A program made the position numbers and the translations under genes. Shown piece by piece: positions 34,679 through 42,624 of a stretch of 64,000 nt of DNA. Position 1 is the first letter of the stretch. Each line of letters starts with the position of its first letter. The notes under the pieces are model-generated. The model was not told where the DNA came from, did not search any database, and saw only the letters and a program-made list of their open reading frames with translations. Source of the DNA: Curtobacterium pusillum (GTDB taxonomy: Bacteria > Actinomycetota > Actinomycetes > Actinomycetales > Microbacteriaceae); contig CP018783.1 in assembly GCA_002025645.1 (NCBI GenBank), positions 248,001 through 312,000 on the forward strand, in the 5' to 3' direction.

Positions 34679-36030
34679 CCGCCACGCTGCAGCGACCGAT
34701 CCTCCGCCCCCGTGGGCTCGACGAGGCGCTCCGACAGGCTGTTCCGCAGCGCGTCGGCGTCGTCACGAGCGCCGTCGGGCTGGGGCTCACCGTCGCCGGG
34801 CTCGACGCGCGCGTCGGCGAGGTCGTCTCGGTCGGCGCAGAGGGCGCACCGCAGACGCTCGTCGAGGTCGTCGCGACCGACGTCACCGGTGTGCGCTGCA
34901 TGCCGCTCGGACGGCTCACCGGCATCACCGCGGGGACACCGGCACGCCCGACCGGCCGCCCCGTGCTCGTGCCGACCGGCGCCGGACTGTTCGGGCGGGT
35001 GCTCGACGGGCTCGGCCGGCCGATCGACGACCGCGGGCCGCTCGTCGGTGCCGGTGGCGAGCCGGTCGCGTGGGTGCCGCTCGACCACGACACACCGAAC
35101 GCCATGGCACGCACGCGCATCGACGCCCCGATGCAGCTCGGCGTGCGGGTGCTCGACACCCTCACCACCGTCGGCCGCGGGCAGCGCATGGGCCTGTTCG
35201 CCGGCTCCGGCGTCGGCAAGTCGTCGCTGCTGTCGATGATCGCCCGGGGGAGCGACGCCGCCGTCAACGTCATCGCGCTCGTCGGGGAGCGCGGCCGCGA
35301 GGTGCGCGAGTTCCTCGAGGACGACCTCGGACCCGAGGGCCTCGCCCGCTCGATCGTCGTCGTGTCGACCTCGGACGAGCCCGCGCTCATGCGTCTCCGC
35401 GCCGCGTTCGTCGCCACCCGCATCGCCGAGTCGTTCCGCGACGCCGGCCAGGACGTCGTCCTCATGATGGACTCGCTCACCCGCGTCGCGATGGCCCAGC
35501 GGGAGATCGGGCTGTCCGTGGGGGAGCCGCCGGCCACCCGGGGGTACCCGCCGTCGACGTTCTCGGTGCTCGCCGGACTGCTCGAGCGCGCCGGGACCGA
35601 CCGGGTCGGCAGCATCACGGGCCTGTACACGGTGCTCGTCGACGGGGACGACCACAACGAGCCGATCGCGGACGCCGCCCGGAGCATCCTGGACGGTCAC
35701 GTCGTGCTCGACCGGAAGCTCGCGATCACCGGGCACTTCCCGTCGGTGGACGCGCTCGGGTCCGTGTCGCGCGTGGCCTCGAAGGTCACGACGCCGTCGC
35801 AGCGCGGTGCCGCGACGACGCTCCGGAAGGTCATGGCCGCGCGGAAGGCAGCGCAGGACCTGCTCGACGTCGGCGCGTACCAGCCCGGCACGAACCCGCT
35901 CGTGGACGCCGCCGTCGACCACCAGGACGCGATCGACGCGTTCCTGCGCCAGGGGATGGACGAGCGCGCGACCGCGGCTGCGTCCTGGCAGCGCCTCGGC
36001 ACGCTCGTGCAGCAGTTGGCGGTGGCCTGA
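34675..36030 (+). CDS. fliI: Flagellum-specific ATP synthase FliI
   Basis: A 451-residue export ATPase of the F1-beta type. Walker A is FAGSGVGKSSLL near residue 180, Walker B VVLMMDSLTRVAMAQREIG, and other family blocks are GEPPATRGYPPSTFSVL and ADAARSILDGHVVLDRKLA. It powers substrate unfolding and entry into the export gate. Start GTG 34675 overlaps fliH as GTGA; the stop shares one base with the fliJ start. Confidence 0.96.
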   Translation: MTATLQRPILRPRGLDEALRQAVPQRVGVVTSAVGLGLTVAGLDARVGEVVSVGAEGAPQTLVEVVATDVTGVRCMPLGRLTGITAGTPARPTGRPVLVPTGAGLFGRVLDGLGRPIDDRGPLVGAGGEPVAWVPLDHDTPNAMARTRIDAPMQLGVRVLDTLTTVGRGQRMGLFAGSGVGKSSLLSMIARGSDAAVNVIALVGERGREVREFLEDDLGPEGLARSIVVVSTSDEPALMRLRAAFVATRIAESFRDAGQDVVLMMDSLTRVAMAQREIGLSVGEPPATRGYPPSTFSVLAGLLERAGTDRVGSITGLYTVLVDGDDHNEPIADAARSILDGHVVLDRKLAITGHFPSVDALGSVSRVASKVTTPSQRGAATTLRKVMAARKAAQDLLDVGAYQPGTNPLVDAAVDHQDAIDAFLRQGMDERATAAASWQRLGTLVQQLAVA

Positions 36031-36461
36031 TGGCGCGCCGCTTCCCGCTCGCCGGGCTCCTCCGCCTGCGGCACGCCGAACAGGACCGTGCCGCTGCTGC
36101 CCTCGCCGCCGCCAACGAGCGGGTGCGCGACGCCGCCGACGCCCGGATCGCCGCACGCCGGAGCCTCGCCGACGCCGAGGGGTCGCAGCCGATCCAGGAC
36201 GCCGCGACCCTCAGCGCCGTCGCCGCCGCACGTGCCGCGACCCGGGGCATGCTCGAGGAGCTCGACGCCGTCGTCCGCAGCCGTCGCGCCGATGCCGAGC
36301 AGGCACAGGACGACTACAACGGTGCCCGTCGGTCCGCGCTCGGGCTCGAGAAGCTCGAGGTCCAGCACACGGAGCAGCAGACCGCCGAGGAGCTCCGCAC
36401 CGAACAGAACGCCCTCGACGAGATCGCGGCCCGGAGCCGTGCGGAAGGTGGTGCCCGATGA
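36030..36461 (+). CDS. fliJ: Flagellar export protein FliJ
   Basis: A 143-residue coiled-coil protein between fliI and the peptidase gene, the FliJ position. It opens with MARRFPLAGLLRLRHAEQDR, the standard FliJ start (F-x-L-x-x-L-L-x-x-R), and continues as a nearly unbroken alpha-helical heptad pattern (LEKLEVQHTEQQTAEELRTE). FliJ links the FliI ring to the export gate. Start ATG 36030 is coupled to fliI as TGATG. Confidence 0.88.
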   Translation: MARRFPLAGLLRLRHAEQDRAAAALAAANERVRDAADARIAARRSLADAEGSQPIQDAATLSAVAAARAATRGMLEELDAVVRSRRADAEQAQDDYNGARRSALGLEKLEVQHTEQQTAEELRTEQNALDEIAARSRAEGGAR

Positions 36462-37174
36462 GCGTGGACGCGGTGCTCTCCCGGATCTCCGAGATCCGGA
36501 CCCAGATCGACGCCCTGCGCACGGGGACGACAGGCACCGGGACGACCGCCACGGCCTCGTCGTCGAGCGCCGCGAACTCGACCGCGTTCGCCGACGCGCT
36601 GGCGACCGCGACCGGCACGACCTCGGGCACGACCGCAGCGACCGCGTCGGGCGTCTCGACCACGACCTCGGTCGGCGCCGGGGCGGGCACGATCGCGACG
36701 GGCAGCGGCGCCACCGGGGCCGACGTCGTCGCCGACGCGAAGAAGTACCTCGGCGTGCCGTACGTGTTCGGTGGCACCACGACGAGCGGCATGGACTGCT
36801 CGGGTCTGGTGCAGACCGTCTTCAAGGACCTCGGGGTGACGATGCCCCGGGTCGTGCCGGACCAGGCGAAGATGGGTGTCGAGGTCGGCTCGCTCAAGGA
36901 CGTCCAGCCCGGGGACCTCATCATCCCGAAGGGCGAGGGGCACGTCGTCATCTCCGTCGGCGACGGCAAGGTCCTGCACGCACCGCGACCGGGCAAGGAC
37001 GTCCGGATCGTCGACAACTGGTACAAGGACTCCGACATCGCCACGATCCGGCGCATCGTCCCGGCGCAGGCCTCGGCGACGCCCGCGGTCTCGGGCGCAT
37101 CGGGAGCGTCGGGCACCACCGACCTGCAGACCGCGGCACTGCTGTCGCTGATGAACTCGGGGAGCGCAGCATGA
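36458..37174 (+). CDS. NlpC/P60 (C40) peptidoglycan peptidase within the flagellar operon
   Basis: A 238-residue protein. Residues about 1-85 begin VDAVLSRISEIRTQIDALR and go into a T/A/S/G-rich linker. Residues about 90-200 form an NlpC/P60 domain: LGVPYVFGGTTTSGMDCSGLVQTVF with catalytic Cys (91-115), then GHVVISVGDG with catalytic His and VLHAPRPGKDV. No signal peptide is visible, so it is probably exported through the flagellar route. It likely opens the peptidoglycan for the rod, replacing the muramidase domain of FlgJ. It overlaps fliJ and fliK by four bases each. Confidence 0.88.
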   Translation: MSVDAVLSRISEIRTQIDALRTGTTGTGTTATASSSSAANSTAFADALATATGTTSGTTAATASGVSTTTSVGAGAGTIATGSGATGADVVADAKKYLGVPYVFGGTTTSGMDCSGLVQTVFKDLGVTMPRVVPDQAKMGVEVGSLKDVQPGDLIIPKGEGHVVISVGDGKVLHAPRPGKDVRIVDNWYKDSDIATIRRIVPAQASATPAVSGASGASGTTDLQTAALLSLMNSGSAA

Positions 37175-38586
37175 GCATGACGATCGTCACGCCGGGGCCC
37201 GCACCCACGACCGCGAAGCCCGCCGCCGGCGCCGCTCGGGGGAGCGCCGACTCGTTCGGCGCCGCCCTGGCCGCCGCTGGGACGCCCGACGACACCGCGG
37301 GCACCGCGGGCGCCGGCGAGATCGCGGTCGGTGCCGGAACCGGGCCGGCTCCTGCCGCCGGAGTGCGATCTCGCGATGGCGCCGAGGCGGACACTGCGGA
37401 CACGGCGGACGGGAACGAGGCAGGCGCGGCCGGATCGGCGGTGCTGGTGAACCCGCTCGTCGCGACGGCGGTGCCGGCGGCGGTCGTGCCGATCGCCGGT
37501 GCGCCGGCGGCAGCAGACGTCACGACTGTGGTCGCCGAGTCCGCTGTCGCCGTCACGGCACCGACGAACGCTCCGGCCGAAGCGTCGACGCCCGGCACGT
37601 CGACCGGGACGTGCAGTCCGGCCGCGCTGCGCACGACGGCACCGGCGGCCGCGGCCGTCACCGCCCCGGCCACGCCCACGACCACGACGACGACCACCGA
37701 GGTGCCGGCCGCCCCGGAGCCGGTCGCCGCCGCACCGGCCCCCACCGGCACGACCGCTCCGTCCGCCGGCACGACCCTGGCCGCGACGACCCCGACGCCG
37801 ACTGCGTTCGGCGGCACCACGGCGTCCGCCACGGCCAGCCCAGCGACGACGACGGCGCCCGCAACCACCGCACCCGCGGTCGCGACGGCCACCGCAGCCA
37901 CGCCGGCACCGGCAGCCCGCGCTGACACTGCGACGCCCGTCGTCACCACCGCCGTCGCGGCCCCGACCGCCCCCGCCGCCGAGCAGCAGGGCAGCAGCGC
38001 CCAGACCGGCCACGGATCGGACCGCAGCGCGGCCGGTCAGGGTGATCCGGGCCTCCAGGCAGTCACCGCCCCGCGCGGAGGCGAGACGCCGTTCGCCGTC
38101 CCGACCACCGCCCCGACCGCGGCGCCGGCGCCCGCGTCCGGCGCGACCGCCGCGAACGCACCCGCGCCGCTCGCGCAGCAGCTGAGCCGTCCCGTGTTCA
38201 CGCTCGCGCAGGCCGGTCCCGGCGAGCACGTCGTCACCGTCCAGGTGACGCCGGACACGCTCGGCCCGGTCACGGTGCGCGCGCACGTCACGACGCACGG
38301 GATGCACGTCGAGCTGTTCGCGGCCTCCGACGCAGGGCGGGAAGCGGTGCGGCAGGTCTTGCCGGACCTCCGCCGCGACGCGTCGGGCACGGGCCTGTCG
38401 ACCACCATGGACCTCTCCTCGCAGAACCACCCGGGCGACGCCCCGGGACGCGAGCAGCGACAGCCCGCCGGGACGCTCCGCCCCGACGTCGGCGACCCCG
38501 GCCTGGAGGCACGGCTCACCCCGCGCAGACCCGGCACCACCCACACGCCCACCGTCCGCACCGCCGGACTCGACGTCCTCGCCTGA
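37171..38586 (+). CDS. fliK: Flagellar hook-length control protein FliK
   Basis: A 471-residue FliK. Most of it (residues about 20-340) is a low-complexity A/T/P/V-rich stretch, as in other actinobacterial FliK proteins. The C-terminal domain from about residue 345 has PVFTLAQAGPGEHVVTVQV and PDTLGPVTVRAHVTTHGMHV, the L-x-P-x-x-L-G-x-V motif of the Flg_hook family. It measures hook length and switches export specificity. It starts at ATG 37171 inside the peptidase stop. The coding sequence holds one exact 14-mer GCCTGGAGGCACGG at 38501 and GGGCCTCCAGGC at 38049. Confidence 0.86.
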   Translation: MSMTIVTPGPAPTTAKPAAGAARGSADSFGAALAAAGTPDDTAGTAGAGEIAVGAGTGPAPAAGVRSRDGAEADTADTADGNEAGAAGSAVLVNPLVATAVPAAVVPIAGAPAAADVTTVVAESAVAVTAPTNAPAEASTPGTSTGTCSPAALRTTAPAAAAVTAPATPTTTTTTTEVPAAPEPVAAAPAPTGTTAPSAGTTLAATTPTPTAFGGTTASATASPATTTAPATTAPAVATATAATPAPAARADTATPVVTTAVAAPTAPAAEQQGSSAQTGHGSDRSAAGQGDPGLQAVTAPRGGETPFAVPTTAPTAAPAPASGATAANAPAPLAQQLSRPVFTLAQAGPGEHVVTVQVTPDTLGPVTVRAHVTTHGMHVELFAASDAGREAVRQVLPDLRRDASGTGLSTTMDLSSQNHPGDAPGREQRQPAGTLRPDVGDPGLEARLTPRRPGTTHTPTVRTAGLDVLA

Positions 38587-38626
38587 GCGACGCTCGCCCG
38601 CACAGGCAGAACCGAAGGGAACGACC

Positions 38627-39070
38627 ATGCCGATCGACGGCATCACCGGAAGCGTGGACCAGGCCACGCAGGCCGCGGCCCTCGCCGCGAACGCCTCCTC
38701 GAAGAAGTCGCAGACGATGGACTCCGAGGTGTTCATGAAGCTGCTCGTCACGCAGCTGCAGAACCAGGACCCGTCCTCACCGATGGACACGAACCAGATG
38801 ATCAGCCAGCAGACGCAGCTCGCGATGATGGAGCAGATCACCAACCAGACCACGACGGCGAACGAGAACTTCTCACTGCAGATGCGGATCGCCGCCGCCA
38901 ACCTCGTCGGCAAGCAGGTCAGCTACACCGACGCCACGACGGGCACGTCCGTCACCGGGACCGCCTCGGCCGTGTCGTACGCGAACAGCGTGCCCACGGT
39001 GACCGTGAACGGCAAGGAGGTCGCACTCGACGTGATCTCCGGCATCACGACCACCGCTCCGGCTTCCTGA
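38627..39070 (+). CDS. flgD: Hook-capping protein FlgD
   Basis: A 147-residue FlgD, scaffold for hook polymerisation. The family block is DSEVFMKLLVTQLQNQDPSSPMDTNQMISQQTQLAMMEQ (residues about 34-72), followed by AANLVGKQVSYTDATTGTSV. It lacks the C-terminal FlgD-Ig domain, as in many Gram-positive FlgD proteins. Forty bases after fliK with an AAGGGAACG ribosome site. Confidence 0.93.
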   Translation: MPIDGITGSVDQATQAAALAANASSKKSQTMDSEVFMKLLVTQLQNQDPSSPMDTNQMISQQTQLAMMEQITNQTTTANENFSLQMRIAAANLVGKQVSYTDATTGTSVTGTASAVSYANSVPTVTVNGKEVALDVISGITTTAPAS

Positions 39071-39105
39071 CCCTTCTTCTTCCTCGTTCTCCGAAAGGAC
39101 GCACC

Positions 39106-40281
39106 ATGCTCCGCTCGCTCTACTCCGGGATCTCCGGCCTCCGTTCGCACCAGCAGATGCTGGACGTCACGGGCAACAACATCGCCAACGTCAACACGGT
39201 CGGCTTCAAGTCGTCGTCGACGGTCTTCCAGGACACCCTGTCGCAGATGACCCAGGGTGCCGGCGGACCGCAGACCGGCATCGGTGGCACGAACCCGGCG
39301 CAGATCGGCCTCGGCGTGCAGGTCGCCGGCGTCTCGACGAACTTCGCCCAGGGCTCCGCGCAGGCCACCGGCAAGGCCACCGACCTGATGATCTCGGGCG
39401 ACGGCTTCTTCGTCACCCGCCTCGGCAACGACACCGTCTACACGCGTGCCGGTGCGTTCGACTTCGACGCCGACGGCCGCCTCGTCACCGCCGACGGCAA
39501 GATCGTCCAGGGCTACCCGGCCACGAACGGCGTCGTCAACGAGAACGGCGCGCTGGCGGACATCGTCCTGCCGCTCGACGCCGCCGCCCCCGCGGTCCGC
39601 ACCACCACCGCCGGCGTCACCGGCAACCTGCCGTCCGAGACCGCCGTCGACACGGTGATCACCCGCGACGCGACCGTGTACGACGCCTCCGGCGCGAAGC
39701 ACACCATGTCGCTCGCCTACAAGCGCACCACGACCGGCTGGGACGTCACGGCCACCGACGGTCAGGGCACGCAGGCGACCTCGTCGATCGCCTTCGGCGC
39801 GAACGGTGCGCTCACCAGCGGCGGGACCCTCGCCGTCGGCGGGATCACCGTCGACATGAGCCAGCTCACCGGGTTCGCGTCGCTCAACACCGCGTCGATC
39901 GCGTCGCAGAACGGGCACGAGGCCGGGTCGCTGCAGGGCTACTCGATCTCGAAGGACGGCACGGTCGTCGGCAGCTTCTCGAACGGCGCCTCGCTCGCCA
40001 TCGGTCGCATCGCCCTCGCGACGTTCGCCAACCCGGCCGGCCTCGAGAAGACGGGCGCCTCGGGCTACCGTGCCACCGCGAACTCCGGCAACGCCGCCGT
40101 CGGCGCTCCGGGGTCGCCCGGCGTCGGCCAGCTCGCGTCCGGCACGCTCGAGATGTCGAACGTCGACCTGTCGCAGGAGTTCACGAACCTGATCGTGGCG
40201 CAGCGCGGGTTCCAGGCGAACGCGCGCATCATCACGACCTCGGACGAGGTGCTGCAGGAGCTGACGAACCTGAAGCGGTAG
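39106..40281 (+). CDS. flgE: Flagellar hook protein FlgE
   Basis: A 391-residue hook subunit. N-terminal MLRSLYSGISGLRSHQQMLD and TGNNIANVNTVGFKSSSTVF are the rod/hook signature; ATDLMISGDGFFVTR and a C-terminal SNVDLSQEFTNLIVAQRGFQ with ARIITTSDEVLQELTNLKR complete it. The size fits FlgE rather than FlgG. It is the last flagellar gene here; the motor, switch and export-gate genes that would follow are absent, and an array of 10-base repeats and a 22-base hairpin follow instead. Confidence 0.94.
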   Translation: MLRSLYSGISGLRSHQQMLDVTGNNIANVNTVGFKSSSTVFQDTLSQMTQGAGGPQTGIGGTNPAQIGLGVQVAGVSTNFAQGSAQATGKATDLMISGDGFFVTRLGNDTVYTRAGAFDFDADGRLVTADGKIVQGYPATNGVVNENGALADIVLPLDAAAPAVRTTTAGVTGNLPSETAVDTVITRDATVYDASGAKHTMSLAYKRTTTGWDVTATDGQGTQATSSIAFGANGALTSGGTLAVGGITVDMSQLTGFASLNTASIASQNGHEAGSLQGYSISKDGTVVGSFSNGASLAIGRIALATFANPAGLEKTGASGYRATANSGNAAVGAPGSPGVGQLASGTLEMSNVDLSQEFTNLIVAQRGFQANARIITTSDEVLQELTNLKR

Positions 40282-40290
40282 GTGGGGTGC

Positions 40291-40340
40291 GTTCGCGAGC
40301 GTCCGCGTTCGTCCGCGTTCGTTCGCGTTCGCTCGCGTTC
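40291..40340. repeat. Five tandem copies of a 10-base unit after flgE
   Basis: The units GTTCGCGAGC, GTCCGCGTTC, GTCCGCGTTC, GTTCGCGTTC and GCTCGCGTTC follow each other with no spacer, starting 10 bases after the flgE stop. The array ends just before a 22-base perfect hairpin. Confidence 0.85.
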
Positions 40341-40342
40341 AG

Positions 40343-40391
40343 TGAGCAGAAATGGTCGAGTCGGGTGATCCGACTCGACCATTTCTGCTCA
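40343..40391. terminator. Perfect 22-base hairpin at the end of the flagellar cluster
   Basis: Arms 40343-40364 and 40370-40391 are perfectly complementary around a GTGAT loop; the arm starts TGAGCAGAAATGGTCGAG. Lower in GC than other terminators here. Likely ends the flagellar transcript, about 60 bases after flgE; the rest to 40503 holds nothing I recognise. Confidence 0.7.
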
Positions 40392-40503
40392 GTGGACGGA
40401 CCGTCGCGGATGCCGACCGTGTGCGTCAGCGACGTGGCGACGGGTCGGGCGCCTCGCACGGGCCGAGACGGGCCCGGTCGATTCACTCCGCCGTGCCCGG
40501 TCC

Positions 40504-40701
40504 TCAGGCCCTCAGCACGTCGAGGACGTGGAAGACCGCGTACGCCGGCCAGACGAGGGCTCGGAGCAGACCGACCACCACCCCTCCGAACGTTCCGTCT
40601 GACGTCGAGACGAAGTAGACGGCTGCGCCGACGAACGCGCAGACGAAGACGAACCCCCACGGTCCGTTCCGGACCACGGTCGATCCAGGTCGATCCGCCA
40701 T
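40504..40701 (-). CDS. Small membrane protein
   Basis: A 65-residue protein with two hydrophobic helices, WGFVFVCAFVGAAVYFVS and VVVGLLRALVWPAYAVFHVL. No family recognised. It starts 51 bases after the universal stress protein gene on the same strand, so it is probably the last gene of that transcript and under the same DosR-like box at 41702. Short, but the hydrophobic pattern and position make it credible. Confidence 0.55.
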   Translation of the reverse strand: MADRPGSTVVRNGPWGFVFVCAFVGAAVYFVSTSDGTFGGVVVGLLRALVWPAYAVFHVLDVLRA

Positions 40702-40752
40702 GGTGGTCCGTTCCCTTCCGTGTCGAGGATGCTGCTTCTGCCCGGTGACGGA

Positions 40753-41625
40753 TCAGTCCGTGTTGCGAGCGTGCGGTGTCGGGCGGCTGAGGTCGCCAGG
40801 CGACGCCGCTTCCGGCGGGACGACGAGCACGGGGACGCGTGCTTCGTGCATGAGTGTCTCGCCGACGCTGCCGCAGAGCAGTCCAGCCACGGCGCTCCGA
40901 TGCCGGCGACCGACGACGACCAGCGACGCCGATGCGGACTCGTGCAGCAGGACGTGACCGGCTGAACCCCGTCGGGGCCGTCCGAGGACGGCGACGTCGG
41001 GGTGCGCCGCGTCGACGGCGTGCAGCGCTGCCTCGAGCTGCAGATCGGCCGTCCGTTCCCAGGTGGACAGGTCGCCTTCGAAGTACACGGCGCCGAACGG
41101 TGTCGTCGTCGAGGGCGACTGCCATGCCCGGACGAGGACGAGCTCCCGGTGCCAGCGGGCCGCGAGCGCCCCCGCGTACGCCAGTGCGGCGGCTCCGGAT
41201 CGGCTGTCCACACCGACGACGACGGGACCGCCGTGCTCGACGCGTTCCTCCGGGACCACGATCACCGGTGTCGTCGCTTCCGCGACCACACGCTCGGCGA
41301 CGCGGCCGCGCACCGCCGCGAGCAGAGGTCGTCGCTGACGACCTCCGATGACGAGCACGTCCCCTGTTGCTCCTCCGCGGAGCAGCCCGCGGACGGTTCC
41401 TCCGTCGACGAGGTCCGTCGTGACGCGCAGTCTCGGCTGGTGGTGGAGCAGGACGGCTCGCGCCTCGAGGAGGCGGTGCTCTGCCCTGGACGGAAGATCA
41501 CCGACCAGTTCGGGCACGCTGACTGCCTGGACCACGTCGAGGCCTGGGTCCACGACCTCGGCGAGCCACTCCACCGCCGCCTGCGCGGCGTCCGAGTCGT
41601 CCACGGCGACCGTGTACCGGGTCAT
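40753..41625 (-). CDS. Universal stress protein, two tandem domains
   Basis: A 290-residue protein with two UspA domains, about 1-140 and 145-280. Domain one begins RYTVAVDDSDAAQAAVEWLAE and ends GDVLVIGGRQRRPLL with ERVVAEATTPVIVVP. Domain two begins GPVVVGVDSRSGAAALAYA and ends SLVVVGRRHRSAVAG with the GS of the ATP-binding loop. Such proteins are among the most DosR-induced products in mycobacteria. I chose ATG 41625 because GGAGG stands five bases before it. A DosR-like box lies 77 bases upstream, inside the end of the preceding small gene. Confidence 0.9.
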   Translation of the reverse strand: MTRYTVAVDDSDAAQAAVEWLAEVVDPGLDVVQAVSVPELVGDLPSRAEHRLLEARAVLLHHQPRLRVTTDLVDGGTVRGLLRGGATGDVLVIGGRQRRPLLAAVRGRVAERVVAEATTPVIVVPEERVEHGGPVVVGVDSRSGAAALAYAGALAARWHRELVLVRAWQSPSTTTPFGAVYFEGDLSTWERTADLQLEAALHAVDAAHPDVAVLGRPRRGSAGHVLLHESASASLVVVGRRHRSAVAGLLCGSVGETLMHEARVPVLVVPPEAASPGDLSRPTPHARNTD

Positions 41626-41699
41626 GGTGGCCTCCACCGCTCACGAGGCCGCGGGCGCAACCTTGTTCGGCGAACGTAGTGCGGTACCACGCAGTCAGG

Positions 41700-41957
41700 T
41701 CAGGCCGAAGGTCCCGTCGCGGCCCCCGATGGCCTGTCTCGTGTGCCGGGGCCACCTTCGTCGAGCTCGATGTCCGCGTCCGAGGGGACCCGCATCGTCC
41801 GGGCATCGCGATCGGTGCGGTGCAGCGTGAGAACGGTGACCGAGACGCCGCCGTACCTGGTGTGCTGGATCGCCGCGAGTTCGGCGTCGTCCTGCGCGAC
41901 GCTCGCGCCGAGTCGTGGCGAACCGAGCAGGCCCGCGGTGAACGTGTGTCGAACCAT
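41700..41957 (-). CDS. Small hypothetical protein
   Basis: An 85-residue protein of no family I know (MVRHTFTAGLLGSPRLG..., then VAQDDAELAAIQHTRYGGVSV). It is acidic in the second half (PSDADIELDEGG) and has no membrane helix. Start ATG 41957 has a clear ribosome site GGAAGGAG. The end of the gene overlaps the DosR-like box that serves the next gene. It lies 145 bases from the next upstream gene; codon use and ribosome site are the support. Confidence 0.5.
   Translation of the reverse strand: MVRHTFTAGLLGSPRLGASVAQDDAELAAIQHTRYGGVSVTVLTLHRTDRDARTMRVPSDADIELDEGGPGTRDRPSGAATGPSA
41702..41715. promoter_or_regulatory. DosR-like box 1
   Basis: AGGCCGAAGGTCCC, one mismatch to GGGCCGAAGGTCCC, 77 bases upstream of the universal stress protein start at 41625. 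Confidence 0.6.
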
Positions 41958-42003
41958 GGCGACGCTCCTTCCCTGAAAGGGTGCATCAGCCGCAGCGTCC
42001 TCT

Positions 42004-42031
42004 CGTTCCCGCGGCGACGCAAGCGGGAACG
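42004..42031 (-). terminator. Hairpin after the 42103 stress protein gene
   Basis: CGTTCCCGC (42004-42012) pairs with GCGGGAACG (42023-42031) across a 10-base loop, 72 bases after the stop of the minus-strand gene. No T tract. Confidence 0.4.
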
Positions 42032-42102
42032 GTCTTTCCACCGCTTCTCGTGATGCTGACTTCGCGGGATCCGGACACGCGCCCCGGTTCAGGCGTTCGC
42101 TC

Positions 42103-42624
42103 TCACGGTGCGGGGGCCGATCCGGGCGGGCGTTGCACGCCTGCCGTGACGTGCTCCGGCTCGTGTTCCGCGAGCCGGGTCGTGGGTGGGACGACCAGGA
42201 CCGGGCAGTGGGCGTGTTCGCTGCAGCGGGCGCTGACGGATCCGAGTCGGAGGCCGACGAACCCGGAGTGCGACCTCCTCCCGACGACGAGCATCCGCGC
42301 GTTCGAGCTCTGCTCGATGAGGACGTCGGCGGCGGGACCGAGCAGGAGTTCGAGGTGCACCCACGGCGGTACCCCGCCACGGAACTCGGCTTCGGATGCG
42401 CGGCGGAGGATGCGTTCGGCGTCGTCCGCCGCCGTGTCGGCGGGGAGGTCGCCGAGGCCCGTGGCGACGTCGTCGAACATTGCGGGTTCACGCCACACCA
42501 TGACGATGCGGAGCTCTGCGTCGAGGAGTCGGGCGAGTGCTGCTGCTTGGTGGAGCGCCGCGCGGCCGCCGAGGGAGTCGTCGTACCCGGCGACGATGAC
42601 GCCGCCGTGTCGTCGGAGGGTCAT
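42103..42624 (-). CDS. Universal stress protein, single domain
   Basis: A 173-residue single UspA domain: GVIVAGYDDSLGGRAALHQAA at the start, LLLGPAADVLIEQSSNA, then MLVVGRRSHSGFVGL and GSVSARCSEHAHCPVLVVP. A C-terminal tail of about 28 residues is proline-rich. It overlaps the BON gene stop as ATGA, so both are one operon read from the box at 43334. Single-domain USPs often form dimers, matching in form the two-domain proteins of the same island. Confidence 0.88.
   Translation of the reverse strand: MTLRRHGGVIVAGYDDSLGGRAALHQAAALARLLDAELRIVMVWREPAMFDDVATGLGDLPADTAADDAERILRRASEAEFRGGVPPWVHLELLLGPAADVLIEQSSNARMLVVGRRSHSGFVGLRLGSVSARCSEHAHCPVLVVPPTTRLAEHEPEHVTAGVQRPPGSAPAP

Noticed and set aside
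32314-36156. Very long open frame on the minus strand (1280 codons) opposite fliF-fliJ
   Set aside because: High-GC shadow. The protein is R/A/H/D-rich without domains, and the plus strand holds well-known flagellar genes with overlapping starts.
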